DNA of 64,000 nucleotides from an uncultured Clostridia bacterium (lineage in GTDB: Bacteria > Bacillota > Clostridia > Christensenellales > Borkfalkiaceae). Shown piece by piece: positions 22,880 to 31,030 of the stretch. The position numbers and the translations under genes were made by a program. Position 1 is the first letter of the stretch, and each line of letters starts with the position of its first letter. The notes beneath the pieces are model-generated. The model was not told the origin of the DNA and did no database searches. It was given only the letters and a program-made list of their open reading frames with translations. Location of the stretch: assembly GCA_944338165.1 (NCBI GenBank), contig CALVLN010000001.1:124001-188000 (forward strand), read 5' to 3'.

Positions 22880-23509
22880 TCATTCTTTTTGCGCGGCGCG
22901 GAAGGCGCACAGAGGCGCCAGCGTGCAGGCCGCGCAGTCCGGCCTTTGCGCGTGGCATACCCGCCGCCCGTGATAGATCAGCCAATGATGCGCCTTCGAC
23001 CAATCTCTCTGCGGGATGACCGATCTCAGATCCTCTTCCGTCCGGGCGGGCGTATCCGAAGAAGCGAGCCCGAGGCGGTTGCTCACGCGGAAGACGTGCG
23101 TATCCACGGCGATGGCGTCGCCGCCGAAGGCGACGGAATAGACGACGTTCGCCGTCTTCTGTCCCACCCCGGAGAGCGTGCGCAGCTCCCTGATAGTGGA
23201 AGGAACGCTGCCCCCGAATTTTTCCAGGATATCGCGCGAGGCGGAGAGGATATGTTTTGCCTTGGCGTGATACAGCCCGCAGGAATAAATATAGCCTTCC
23301 AGCTCCTCCTGCGTGAGCCGCACCATCGCCTGCGGCGTCGCGTGTTCCGAAAAAAGTTCGCGCGTGACCGCATTCACCCGTTCGTCCGTGCACTGCGCGG
23401 AAAGGATGACCGCCACCAGAAGTTCGTACGGCGTGCGGTATTCAAGCGCGGGACGGGCGTCCGGGTACAGCCTCGCAAGTTCCGATAAGATCAGTTCATT
23501 GGTGTTCAT
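22880..23509 (-). CDS. nth: Endonuclease III
   Basis: A 209-residue DNA glycosylase/AP lyase. The helix-hairpin-helix LSGVGQKTANVV holds the catalytic lysine (Q-K-T), the DTHVFRVSNRLG segment holds the catalytic aspartate, and the C-terminal FeS cluster ligands C-X6-C-X2-C-X5-C are present (CHAQRPDCAACTLAPLC). It excises oxidised pyrimidines. The ATG lies exactly 6 nt after a TATAAT, predicting a leaderless mRNA. It follows the DUF3343 gene on the same strand but with its own promoter. Confidence 0.96.
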   Translation of the reverse strand: MNTNELILSELARLYPDARPALEYRTPYELLVAVILSAQCTDERVNAVTRELFSEHATPQAMVRLTQEELEGYIYSCGLYHAKAKHILSASRDILEKFGGSVPSTIRELRTLSGVGQKTANVVYSVAFGGDAIAVDTHVFRVSNRLGLASSDTPARTEEDLRSVIPQRDWSKAHHWLIYHGRRVCHAQRPDCAACTLAPLCAFRAAQKE

Positions 23510-23515
23510 ATGCAG

Positions 23516-23544
23516 ATTATACCGCATTTTTCGCCGCGGCGCAA
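23516..23544 (-). promoter_or_regulatory. Promoter of nth (predicts leaderless mRNA)
   Basis: Minus strand TTGCGC (23539-23544), 17-bp spacer, TATAAT (23516-23521), 6 nt, then ATG at 23509. Confidence 0.75.
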
Positions 23545-23549
23545 GCATT

Positions 23550-23792
23550 TTATGCCCGTTCGTACCCGTACGGGGTGCGGCGCAGGAACCCTGCAAACGA
23601 GGAATATCTGCGCCCGCCCAAAATGCTGCGCACGCGGGTAAAAAATCGCTCGTCGAAGCGGACGGAAATGCCGCAGCCGACGCCGGCTTCGGCGGGCGTG
23701 CCGACGGCGGAAACGGGGATCCCGCCTTTCCGCAGCAGAGAAATGCAGTCGAGCGCCTGTGCGCGCGAACGGAAAACAGCCAATACCGTCAT
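23550..23792 (-). CDS. DUF3343 (putative Se/S carrier-like) protein
   Basis: An 80-residue protein matching the DUF3343 pattern: FRSRAQALDCISLLRKGGIPVSAVGTP, then a conserved C-G-I-S-V-RF segment, where the cysteine may carry sulfur or selenium. The family is thought to act as a small Se/S carrier; that role is a prediction. It is divergent from a cysteine desulfurase gene, which is a sulfur donor, and the 57-bp gap between them must hold both promoters. The context supports a shared sulfur-transfer role. Confidence 0.8.
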   Translation of the reverse strand: MTVLAVFRSRAQALDCISLLRKGGIPVSAVGTPAEAGVGCGISVRFDERFFTRVRSILGGRRYSSFAGFLRRTPYGYERA

Positions 23793-23849
23793 GAAACTAT
23801 CCCTTCCTTCGTATCATAAAAATAACGTGAACCATCCAAGGAGGACGCC

Positions 23850-24962
23850 ATGATCTATCTCGACCATGCCGCCACGGGCGGAACCAAACCCGCCTGCGTG
23901 CACAATGCCGTGCGCGCCGCCCTCGCGCAATGCGCAAACCCGGGGCGGAGCGGGCACGGCCTCTCGCTCGCCTGTGCCGAACGCGTGCTCGCCTGCCGCC
24001 GCGCTTTGGACGACCTGTTCGGCGGTTACGGCTTTGAACGCGTGATCTTCACCAAAAATTGCACGGAAGCGCTCAACCTGATGCTGCTCGGGACGCTCAA
24101 ACAGGGCGACCACGTGATCGCCACCTGCCTTGAACACAACTCCGTGCTGCGGCCGCTCGCCTTCCTGCAAAAACAGGGCGTCATCGAATATTCCGTGGCG
24201 CCGCTGAACGAGGGCAGGCTGCAGCCCGAAACGGTTGCCGCGCTCGTCCGCGAAAACACCGTCGCCGCGGTGATCACCGCCGCTTCCAACGTGACGGGAG
24301 AATGCCCCGATCCCGCCGCCTTCCGCGCCCTTCTGCCGCAGCGCGTGCTGCTGTTCTGCGACGGCGCGCAGGCGGGCGGCCACGTGGAGATCTCCATGCG
24401 GCGGCAGGGGATCGACGCCCTCGCGCTGGCGGGGCACAAAGGGCTGCACGCGATCCAGGGCATCGGCGCGCTGCTCTTTTCCGAGCGCGTTTCTCCGCGC
24501 CCGCTCCTCTTCGGCGGCACGGGGAGCGACAGCGCAAACGCAGACATGCCCGCCTTCTATCCCGACCGCCTGGAGAGCGGGACCCTCCCCTTCCCCGCCA
24601 TATGCTCGCTTCTGGAAGGCGCGCTGCTCGTCTCGCTCCACAAGGCGGAATACGGGAAAACGCTTACCCGCCTGACGGGCGCCCTCCTCAACGGGCTGCG
24701 CGCGCTTCCCGCATACGAGGCTTTTTCCGCCCCCAATCCCTGCGGCATCGTCTCCTTCTCGCACAGATCGATCGCTTCGGAAGAGCTTGCGGAACTCCTC
24801 TTTGAACGCTTTTCCATCGCCGTGCGCGGCGGGCTGCACTGTGCGCCGCTCGTTCATAAGGCGCTGGGCAGTTTTCCGCACGGGCTCGTACGGGCTTCCT
24901 TCTCCCCCTTCCAGGGCATGCGGGAGGTCCGCGCCCTGCTTTCAGCGCTCGGGACGCTGTGA
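23850..24962 (+). CDS. Class V aminotransferase, cysteine desulfurase-like
   Basis: A 370-residue PLP enzyme of the SufS/CsdA type. YLDHAATGGTKP at the start, the PLP lysine in LALAGHKGLHAIQG (near residue 200), and the catalytic cysteine in RGGLHCAPLVH near residue 330. It mobilises sulfur from cysteine (or selenium from selenocysteine). AAGGAGG precedes the ATG. The divergent DUF3343 gene suggests a Se/S-trafficking pair rather than a full Suf or Isc system, none of which is nearby. Its stop codon directly abuts that of the convergent gene (TGA-TCA). Confidence 0.9.
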   Translation: MIYLDHAATGGTKPACVHNAVRAALAQCANPGRSGHGLSLACAERVLACRRALDDLFGGYGFERVIFTKNCTEALNLMLLGTLKQGDHVIATCLEHNSVLRPLAFLQKQGVIEYSVAPLNEGRLQPETVAALVRENTVAAVITAASNVTGECPDPAAFRALLPQRVLLFCDGAQAGGHVEISMRRQGIDALALAGHKGLHAIQGIGALLFSERVSPRPLLFGGTGSDSANADMPAFYPDRLESGTLPFPAICSLLEGALLVSLHKAEYGKTLTRLTGALLNGLRALPAYEAFSAPNPCGIVSFSHRSIASEELAELLFERFSIAVRGGLHCAPLVHKALGSFPHGLVRASFSPFQGMREVRALLSALGTL

Positions 24963-25238
24963 TCACATCCGCTTGAGCTGCTCCACGATCTTTTTCAGCT
25001 TTTTGCGCCTGACGGGATCCAGCATGGACGAAAACCGCGCATAAAACGCGTCGATCTGCTCGTCGGTCAGCGTGCCGCTGCGCCTGCCTTCCACCGCACG
25101 CGCATAAATGGCGCGCAGAAGATCGCCCTCGCTCTTGCCGTGAAAGGACGCGGCGAGCGATCTGGCTTCCTCCTCCCATTGCTGCATCGTCTTACCTTCC
25201 TCCCCCGCGTGATCGCCGAAATTCGCAAAATCTTTCAT
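24963..25238 (-). CDS. Hypothetical protein, 91 residues
   Basis: A small charged protein with a helical C-terminal half (IDAFYARFSSMLDPVRRKKLKKIVEQLKRM pattern, here abbreviated). Start at 25238 has GAGGTGG 5 nt upstream. The QIDAFYARFSSMLDP segment is reminiscent of short clostridial proteins of unknown role. It is divergent from a second unknown small gene; function unknown. Confidence 0.65.
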   Translation of the reverse strand: MKDFANFGDHAGEEGKTMQQWEEEARSLAASFHGKSEGDLLRAIYARAVEGRRSGTLTDEQIDAFYARFSSMLDPVRRKKLKKIVEQLKRM

Positions 25239-25300
25239 ATTCCACCTCGCTTGCATTGTATGACGAGCACGGAGAAGATGGTTCCCGCATACCATGCAAT

Positions 25301-25597
25301 ATGGAAATTTTATTGCTTGCCGTATTGCTTTCCGCCGCTCAGAACGGAAAAACGGATCTTTCCGCCGCCCTGCGCGACGCGCTCGCTTTCTACCGGGAAA
25401 ACCGCGAGCTTGTGGGCATGCTTGCGGGAATGCTCGCCCGGGACGGCGGCGCATCCGTTCCCTTCCGCGAAGAGCAGACGCCCCCGCGCGAAGACGCCCC
25501 GCCGCAAACTTCGCAAAAAAACGACCGGCCGCCCGACGATGCGGCGGCCGATCTGAACGTATTCGAAGAATATTTCCGTCAATTACACAAACACTGA
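25301..25597 (+). CDS. Hypothetical protein, 98 residues
   Basis: The N-terminal 12 residues are hydrophobic (MEILLLAVLLSA), followed by a helix with FYRENRELVGMLAGML and a proline/glutamine-rich linker ending in NVFEEYFRQL. It looks like a short membrane-associated or exported protein. No strong ribosome binding site is seen at 25301, which is chosen because it gives the start of the hydrophobic segment. Function unknown. Confidence 0.5.
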   Translation: MEILLLAVLLSAAQNGKTDLSAALRDALAFYRENRELVGMLAGMLARDGGASVPFREEQTPPREDAPPQTSQKNDRPPDDAAADLNVFEEYFRQLHKH

Positions 25598-25620
25598 TAT
25601 GGGAGCTGATATGGGAGCGG

Positions 25621-26976
25621 TCAGCCGAGGACCTGCTGCAAAAAGCTGTCCGTTCCTTCGATATACGGCGAGACGATCGCTACGGCGCCGTCCGCTTCCC
25701 CCACGCCCGTGCCGTGGATGCAGCGATCGGAGACGGGCCAATGGATGGTCGCCACGGTGAGCTTCATGACTTCCCCGGAAAGGCTCATGAAGTGCGACTG
25801 CATGATGCCCTTCCCGTAGGTAGCGGCGTATCCCGTCTGCGCGTCCTTGCGCACGCAGATATCCCCATAGCCGATGGTCCCGTAGTCGATCAGCGCGCCG
25901 ATGAGGCATTCGGAGGCGGACGCCGTCCCCTCGTTGGCGAGCACGCGGATGCGGGAATCCGCAGAAAAATACGCGGAGAAATCGTTGGCGGACGCGTGGA
26001 ATTCCGCGGTCGACCCGTCGCGGTATTTTGCCCGCGCCACGAGCGGCGCATCGCCTTCCGCATTGCGCAGCAGATGCCCCGCGATCTCGGAAAGCGTGCT
26101 CATATATCCGCCGCCGTTCCAGCGCAGGTCGAGGATGAGATCGCTCCGCCCCCGCTCGCGCATCTTCACGAGGCAAAGGCGGAACTCCTCCGCGGCGTTG
26201 CCGTTGAAGGCATCCAGGCGGATGTACGCCGTATCTTCATCCAGCCCGTCGAGCGCCTCTCCCGTTTGCGTGAGCGCAAGCGTCTCTTCCCCGCGGAAGG
26301 AAAACGAACTTTCGCTGTCGGCATACGAGACGTAGGCGGCGTGATATTCCCGCCGTTCCACCTGAAATTCCTCGGCGTCCGAGCCGTCCGCCGCATAGCC
26401 GCAGCGAAGATAAAACGGCTGCGTCTGCGCGGCAAGAAATTCCCCGAACGGCTCATACTGCGTATAGGGCGTGAGCGATGCGGGATCCGCGCCGTACGCG
26501 AGGATATACATGCCGCGGCGCAGCCCCGCAAGGTCGGCGGGCGAATTCTGCGTGACCGAATAGAGGACAAGCGTACCCTCTCCCTGCATCATGGTGATGC
26601 CGATCCCCTCGTTCTCCCCGCGGCTTTCGCGGATGACCGCCGCGTATTCCCCGCTCGAATAATAACAGGAATACGGATCGAGCCGTTCCTCGAGCGCGGC
26701 GATGATGTCCTCATACAAGCCGTCCTTGTCGATGGGTTCGTAATAATGCTTTTCCGTCTCCGAAAGCGCCCACATGAACGTGCGGAGCCCCCGGTCGAGC
26801 GAAAAGTAATGGCCGAACCAGCCGGCGCAGAACAGCGCCGCCGCCGAGACGCAAAAGAGCAGGATGATGGCGACGATCCTGCCCCACCCCCGTGCCGGGG
26901 ACGAACGCCGAGCCGCATCCGCGGCTGCGGGAACGTCCGCTTCTTCTTTGGTACCGATCGGTTGATCCTGCTGCAT
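25621..26976 (-). CDS. S41-family C-terminal processing peptidase-like protein
   Basis: A 451-residue membrane-anchored protease. A single transmembrane helix at about residues 33-55, a PDZ-like region (residues 130-190; GIGITMMQGEGTLVLYSVTQNSPADLAGL is the carboxylate-binding context, shortened), and the S41 core with strand DLRWNGGGYMS, the nucleophile serine in EGTASASE and the general-base lysine in YGKGIMQ. It should cleave extracytoplasmic proteins. GGAGG precedes the ATG at 26976. Upstream is a 327-bp divergent region holding promoters in both directions. Confidence 0.9.
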   Translation of the reverse strand: MQQDQPIGTKEEADVPAAADAARRSSPARGWGRIVAIILLFCVSAAALFCAGWFGHYFSLDRGLRTFMWALSETEKHYYEPIDKDGLYEDIIAALEERLDPYSCYYSSGEYAAVIRESRGENEGIGITMMQGEGTLVLYSVTQNSPADLAGLRRGMYILAYGADPASLTPYTQYEPFGEFLAAQTQPFYLRCGYAADGSDAEEFQVERREYHAAYVSYADSESSFSFRGEETLALTQTGEALDGLDEDTAYIRLDAFNGNAAEEFRLCLVKMRERGRSDLILDLRWNGGGYMSTLSEIAGHLLRNAEGDAPLVARAKYRDGSTAEFHASANDFSAYFSADSRIRVLANEGTASASECLIGALIDYGTIGYGDICVRKDAQTGYAATYGKGIMQSHFMSLSGEVMKLTVATIHWPVSDRCIHGTGVGEADGAVAIVSPYIEGTDSFLQQVLG

Positions 26977-27039
26977 TGATGCCTCCTTTTCCGCCGCCCG
27001 CGCACGCGCCGGGCCGCTTCCTTGAAAAATCTTATCTCC

Positions 27040-27068
27040 ATCATACCACTTCGGCGTCCGTTTGGCAA
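27040..27068 (-). promoter_or_regulatory. Promoter of the S41 peptidase gene
   Basis: Minus strand TTGCCA (27063-27068), 17-bp spacer, TATGAT (27040-27045). The rest of 26977-27303 shows no gene. Confidence 0.75.
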
Positions 27069-27214
27069 CCCGTTTGCGGGCTCCCGGGCAAGAACTTGCG
27101 GATACGGCAAAACGGAGCAAAATAATGATACGCGCGGGAAAACGCCTCCCCGCGCTCCGCGGAAGCCCAAAAAAATTCTGTCGGAAAATATACAATTTTT
27201 TTACACTTTACGTA

Positions 27215-27243
27215 TTGACACGGCATGGTTTTGATGATATAAT
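27215..27243 (+). promoter_or_regulatory. Promoter of the Pro/Ala/Gln-rich membrane protein gene
   Basis: TTGACA (27215-27220), 17-bp spacer, TATAAT (27238-27243), AT-rich upstream tract and a 55-nt leader with AGGAG before the ATG. Confidence 0.92.
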
Positions 27244-27303
27244 GATTACAAGGTAAAAAAGAATAGCATTTTTTGAAAAATCTAATCATTTCAGGAGATT
27301 GTT

Positions 27304-29004
27304 ATGACAAAGAAACACACTCTTACGGACGAAGCGGAAACGACCGAGATGGAAGATTTCGCGGATGCAACTTACGAAGAAGAAACCGTCGAGAACGTAA
27401 AAGCTCCCGGCTATCGTTTCTTTTCCGTGATCCTCCTTCTCATCGCCGTGGCAGGCCTGCTCATTGCAGGTATGTCCAAGTGGTTTGAAGCGTTTAAACC
27501 GCTCGTGACCGCAGGTCCCGGCGCATGGAAGGCATCGATGCTCTTCGTGATCATCGAGACGTTCAAGGGGCTGTTCGGCGGTACTTCTACCGTCGATTTC
27601 GGGCTGCCCGCAGACCTGCCGTCTTACGCGGACAATCTTGAAGCCGTCCTTTCCTACGTTCCCCTCCTGATCGCGCTTGCCGTCGTCGTCTCGCTCGTCA
27701 TGACGATCGCGGCGCTCGCATCCGGGAAAGCCGCCAAGGGCTGCTTCTACGTCAACGCGTTCTTCGTGTTCTTCTCTTACGGCACGATGTTCGTCGGCAT
27801 GTACGGCCTGAGAGCGCTCTGCGGTGCGGAAACGCTCATCGACCTTACGATGGCGATCATCGCGGGGGCTGCGCTCCTCGTCCTCATCGTCAACGGCCTC
27901 ATCAGGGCAAAGGGATTCTGGGTCGTCAATTTCCTGCTCCTCGCGCTCGGGTTTGCTTCCGCATACGCGCTGTTCTACGAAACTTCGTATACGCTCGCGC
28001 AGATGGACGCCGCCATGGGCTATAACAGAGAAGGCATGGAACTCGTCAGCCAGATCTGCATCCTCGTCCTTTCCGGCCTTATTATGATCAACTGCATCCT
28101 CGCGGTGTTCCGCCTGAACGCAAGAAGAGGCTACGGCACCATCTGCCTGCTCTTCCTCCTTCAGCTGGCCGCGGCCGTCGCCGTGACCGTGCTGGACATC
28201 ACGCAGAACGAGGTCGATCCCTTCTGGTCCAACATCATGACCCTTCCCGGTATGCTTCTCCTTCTTTCCTCGCTGGCGGCATTCCTTCTCGCGTTGGTCG
28301 GCAGCGCCGTCAGAAGAGCCTACAAGAAAGCCGAGGCTGAATTCGAAGAAGACGAAGATACGGAAGAGTATGAAGATCTTCCCGAACTTACCGATACGAC
28401 GGCGGAGGCTCCCGCAGCGGCGGCAGCGGCTCCCGCGGCAGAGACCGTTCCCGTGGTGCAGCAGGTTTATCCCGCAGCGCCCGCGGCGAATTACCCCTAT
28501 CCCGTCACCAACATCTACATGGCGGCTCAGCCGGCGCCCGCTCCTCAGCCCGCGCCCCAGGCTCAGCCCGCTCCTCAGCCGGCACCCGCGCCTCAGCCTG
28601 CGCCTCAGCAGCCTGCAAGCCGTGAGATGACCGAGTTCGAAGCTTCGATGGCGGCCCTTGCCCGCGGCGAACAGCCTGCAGCGAAGCCGGCGCCTCAGCC
28701 TGCTGCACGGCCCGCGGCACAGCCCATCCCGGCACCCGCGCCTCAGCCTGCTGCACAGCAGCCTGCCGGCAAGTACACGTACGATCCGTTCATCAACAGC
28801 CTGACGGAAGAGGAAAAGAACGAGTTCGGCGACCTCTTCATCTCCAAGAAGTACGGCACGAGCGCGTATCTTCCGACGTACGTCATCGGCGGCGACAACA
28901 AGGACTTCTTCCTCAAGGTATTCATCTACCTCGGCAAGTTCCGTACGCTCATCTCCGACAGCCTGCTCAACAAGCTGTACGTGTATGTCAACTACGGCAT
29001 GTAA
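27304..29004 (+). CDS. Large membrane protein with Pro/Ala/Gln-rich linker, unknown function
   Basis: A 566-residue protein of unknown function. An acidic N-terminus is followed by about eight hydrophobic segments (residues 38-345), then an acidic patch, then a long low-complexity linker of PAPQ-type repeats (about residues 360-485), and finally a compact 75-residue C-terminal domain (from YDPFINSLTEEEKNEFGDLF, ending DSLLNKLYVYVN). Codon use differs from neighbours: more CTT/GCA and fewer GC-rich codons, typical of a highly expressed gene. Strong promoter, AGGAG and tandem terminators point to high expression. The linker suggests that the tail domain is displayed away from the membrane. Confidence 0.75.
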   Translation: MTKKHTLTDEAETTEMEDFADATYEEETVENVKAPGYRFFSVILLLIAVAGLLIAGMSKWFEAFKPLVTAGPGAWKASMLFVIIETFKGLFGGTSTVDFGLPADLPSYADNLEAVLSYVPLLIALAVVVSLVMTIAALASGKAAKGCFYVNAFFVFFSYGTMFVGMYGLRALCGAETLIDLTMAIIAGAALLVLIVNGLIRAKGFWVVNFLLLALGFASAYALFYETSYTLAQMDAAMGYNREGMELVSQICILVLSGLIMINCILAVFRLNARRGYGTICLLFLLQLAAAVAVTVLDITQNEVDPFWSNIMTLPGMLLLLSSLAAFLLALVGSAVRRAYKKAEAEFEEDEDTEEYEDLPELTDTTAEAPAAAAAAPAAETVPVVQQVYPAAPAANYPYPVTNIYMAAQPAPAPQPAPQAQPAPQPAPAPQPAPQQPASREMTEFEASMAALARGEQPAAKPAPQPAARPAAQPIPAPAPQPAAQQPAGKYTYDPFINSLTEEEKNEFGDLFISKKYGTSAYLPTYVIGGDNKDFFLKVFIYLGKFRTLISDSLLNKLYVYVNYGM

Positions 29005-29018
29005 CCGGATTTAAATTA

Positions 29019-29047
29019 CGGGCGGGGATATCCCCGCCCGTTTTTTT
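29019..29047 (+). terminator. First of two tandem terminators after the membrane protein gene
   Basis: CGGGCGGGGAT/ATCCCCGCCCG followed by seven T. Confidence 0.93.
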
Positions 29048-29074
29048 CCGCCGCAGAAATGCGGCGGTTTTTTT
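29048..29074 (+). terminator. Second tandem terminator
   Basis: CCGCCGCA-GAAA-TGCGGCGG followed by seven T. Confidence 0.9.
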
Positions 29075-29082
29075 ATCCGGAC

Positions 29083-29107
29083 AAAAAGAAAAAGCCGCAC
29101 CCGCGGC
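29083..29107 (-). terminator. Terminator of the sigma-factor operon
   Basis: Minus strand GCCGC-GGGT-GCGGC followed by TTTTTCTTTTT. Confidence 0.8.
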
Positions 29108-29121
29108 CCTTCCCCCTTCTT

Positions 29122-29487
29122 CTATTTTCCGATTACCCGGACGGTCACACAGATGCCTTGCTCCGGGCTGTAACTTCTGCTCTCGCACACGGCGTCGACG
29201 AGGAACAATCCCCTTCCCCGCTCGCTCTCCACGGACGAACACTCGCTTTCATCCGGCGGACGCCATTCGCGTTCCGCCCGCACGCGCAGGAAGGCGACGC
29301 CGCCTTTCAGTTCGGCATGAAGATACGCCTTCCCGCCGCCGTGCTGCAGCACATTGCTCAGCAGCTCGCAGGCGACGAGCTTGCAGTCAAAGATCCCCTG
29401 TTCGGGGATGCTGCAGCGCTGCATCTCCTCGCACATCGTATGAAGCGCATCCCGCATCGCGTTGTAATCGACGATCTCAAACTCCAT
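29122..29487 (-). CDS. Anti-sigma factor, RsbW/SpoIIAB-like GHKL serine kinase
   Basis: A 121-residue HATPase domain protein. The N box is intact (CELLSNVLQHGGGK) and the G box reads RGRGLFLVDAV, so ATP binding is expected. Proteins of this family bind a sigma factor and are released when the STAS antagonist binds. It is the last gene of the operon, 1 nt after the sigma gene, an order unlike spoIIAA-spoIIAB-sigF where the kinase precedes sigma. It may be the true anti-sigma of the module. Confidence 0.85.
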   Translation of the reverse strand: MEFEIVDYNAMRDALHTMCEEMQRCSIPEQGIFDCKLVACELLSNVLQHGGGKAYLHAELKGGVAFLRVRAEREWRPPDESECSSVESERGRGLFLVDAVCESRSYSPEQGICVTVRVIGK

Positions 29488-29488
29488 A

Positions 29489-30220
29489 TCAATCTGCCAT
29501 ATCTTTGCTCAGCTGCGTTCTCAGCTTTTCCAGGATCTTCCGTTCCATACGGGAGACGTACATCTGCGATACCCCCATCCGCCGCGCCGTTTCCGTCTGC
29601 GAGAGCTCCTGGCGGAAGCGGTAATCGAGGATGGTGCGCTCCGTCTCGTTCAGGCCCTTCACGGCGGACATGATGGCGTCGCGGTTTTCAAACGATTCCA
29701 GCGCGCCGTCGTCCGAGGCGAGAATATCGTAAAAATTCATGCCCTCGTCGTCCTCTTTTTCCGTAGTGCGGTCAAGCGAGACGACGCCGCCCGCTTCCAT
29801 GGCACGCACGATCTCTTCTTCGGAAACGTGCAGCCGTTCGGCAAGCTGCTTTACGGTCGGTTTTTTCCCCGTCTGCGACAAGATCTCGTCCGAAGCTTTT
29901 TTCAGGCTTACGCGGAGCTCCGCAACGCGGCGGGGCAAATGAATGAGGCGGGAGCGGTCGCGGAAATAATTTTTGATCTCTCCCGTAATGGTGGGCGTGA
30001 TGAAGGTGGAAAACTTCAGACCCTTGCTTTCGTCGAAGCGTTCGACTCCCTTGATGAGTGCAAGGCATGCGACCTGATAGAGATCGTCGTACTCCACGCC
30101 GCGCCCGACAAACTTTTTTGCGAGGACGGCGGCTATGTACAGGTATTTTTCAACGATCTTGTTGCGCACGGCAACGTCTTTCGTCTCCCTGTATTGGCGG
30201 AAAAGTTCGCTGTCTTCCAT
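29489..30220 (-). CDS. RNA polymerase sigma factor, SigB/SigF/SigG subfamily
   Basis: A 243-residue group 3 sigma-70 factor. Region 2 includes YDDLYQVACLALIKGVERFD and FSTFITPTITGEIKNYFRD, region 3 has TGKKPTVKQLAERL, and region 4 has the helix-turn-helix LSQTETARRMGVSQMYVSRMERKIL (abbreviated in spirit). It resembles SigB and the sporulation sigmas SigF/SigG, all controlled by partner switching. The neighbouring STAS and kinase genes confirm this class. It could be a general-stress or a forespore sigma; the sequence does not decide. Confidence 0.93.
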   Translation of the reverse strand: MEDSELFRQYRETKDVAVRNKIVEKYLYIAAVLAKKFVGRGVEYDDLYQVACLALIKGVERFDESKGLKFSTFITPTITGEIKNYFRDRSRLIHLPRRVAELRVSLKKASDEILSQTGKKPTVKQLAERLHVSEEEIVRAMEAGGVVSLDRTTEKEDDEGMNFYDILASDDGALESFENRDAIMSAVKGLNETERTILDYRFRQELSQTETARRMGVSQMYVSRMERKILEKLRTQLSKDMAD

Positions 30221-30241
30221 GTTGACTCCGTTGATGCCGCG

Positions 30242-30604
30242 TTATGCCCCGAATCGGAAGGCGATCTTGCAGACGACGTCGCCCTCCCGTTCCATCACGA
30301 GATCCTTTACAAGCGCGCCGAGGAGCGCAAGCGAAAGTTCGTCCTGCCCTTCTTCGGCAGACGGAGCCCCGGCCGATTCTCCGCAGATCTGCACGGAAAG
30401 CCCGCCCTGCAAGGAAAACGCGAGCCGCGCGCGGGAAAACCCGTTGCGCAGCAAGACGAGGAGGCTCTCCGTCACGCAAAGTTTGCAATCCTCGCTGTCG
30501 TCGAGGTCGAGCCCCGCGAGCGAACAGACGCCCCCCGTCGTGAGACGGACGGTGGTGAGAAGACCGCTTTCCAGCGGAAACGTTACCGACATGATCTCTT
30601 CCAT
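30242..30604 (-). CDS. Degenerate HATPase-fold protein, RsbW-like
   Basis: A 120-residue protein in the position where RsbW/SpoIIAB is normally found. The fold pattern is kept (SEDCKLCVTESLLVLLRNGF) but the N-box asparagine that holds magnesium is replaced and no GxG lid motif is seen, so kinase activity is unlikely. It starts in a TGATG overlap with the STAS gene, and a second ATG four codons on is also possible. It may be a non-catalytic regulator or scaffold in the partner switch. Confidence 0.7.
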   Translation of the reverse strand: MEEIMSVTFPLESGLLTTVRLTTGGVCSLAGLDLDDSEDCKLCVTESLLVLLRNGFSRARLAFSLQGGLSVQICGESAGAPSAEEGQDELSLALLGALVKDLVMEREGDVVCKIAFRFGA

Positions 30605-30909
30605 CACGAAATCTCCATGACCGTATCCAACGCGCAGATGACGAACAGCTTTTTCAGCCTCGGCTGCATGTTGATGAGTTTGAGCGCATGCCCGTCCGTC
30701 CTGACGTGCTTCAAGATCTTGACGAACGTGCCGAGCGTGGTCGAATCGATAAACGAGAGCGCGGCGCAATCGAACGTCACGTCCGACGGCTGCACGCGGT
30801 ACGTCTCCATCACTTCCTGATAGAATTCGTCCGCGTTCTTGGAATCGATCTCGCCGCTGAGGGCAAACGAGAGCCCCGCCGCGTTCTCCAAACGTTTTAC
30901 TTCCTGCAT
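30604..30909 (-). CDS. Anti-sigma factor antagonist, STAS domain (RsbV/SpoIIAA-like)
   Basis: A 101-residue STAS domain. The phosphorylatable serine lies in FIDSTTLGTFVK, equivalent to the DSSGLG motif of SpoIIAA. In its unphosphorylated form it should free the sigma factor from its kinase. It is the first gene of the four-gene operon, with GGAGG before the ATG and a promoter at 30969-30996. Confidence 0.9.
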   Translation of the reverse strand: MQEVKRLENAAGLSFALSGEIDSKNADEFYQEVMETYRVQPSDVTFDCAALSFIDSTTLGTFVKILKHVRTDGHALKLINMQPRLKKLFVICALDTVMEIS

Positions 30910-30968
30910 ATCAACCTCCGTGGGAGCGCGCCGTACGGGCACGCGTTCCGCGTTTTCTGTTCCTCTAT

Positions 30969-30996
30969 ATTGTAACACATTTTGCGCGGATTCCAA
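30969..30996 (-). promoter_or_regulatory. Promoter of the sigma-factor operon
   Basis: Minus strand TTGGAA (30991-30996), 16-bp spacer, TACAAT (30969-30974). Confidence 0.65.
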
Positions 30997-31030
30997 ACGA
31001 TTTTCAGCAAAAAAACCAACTTTGCCGCCC

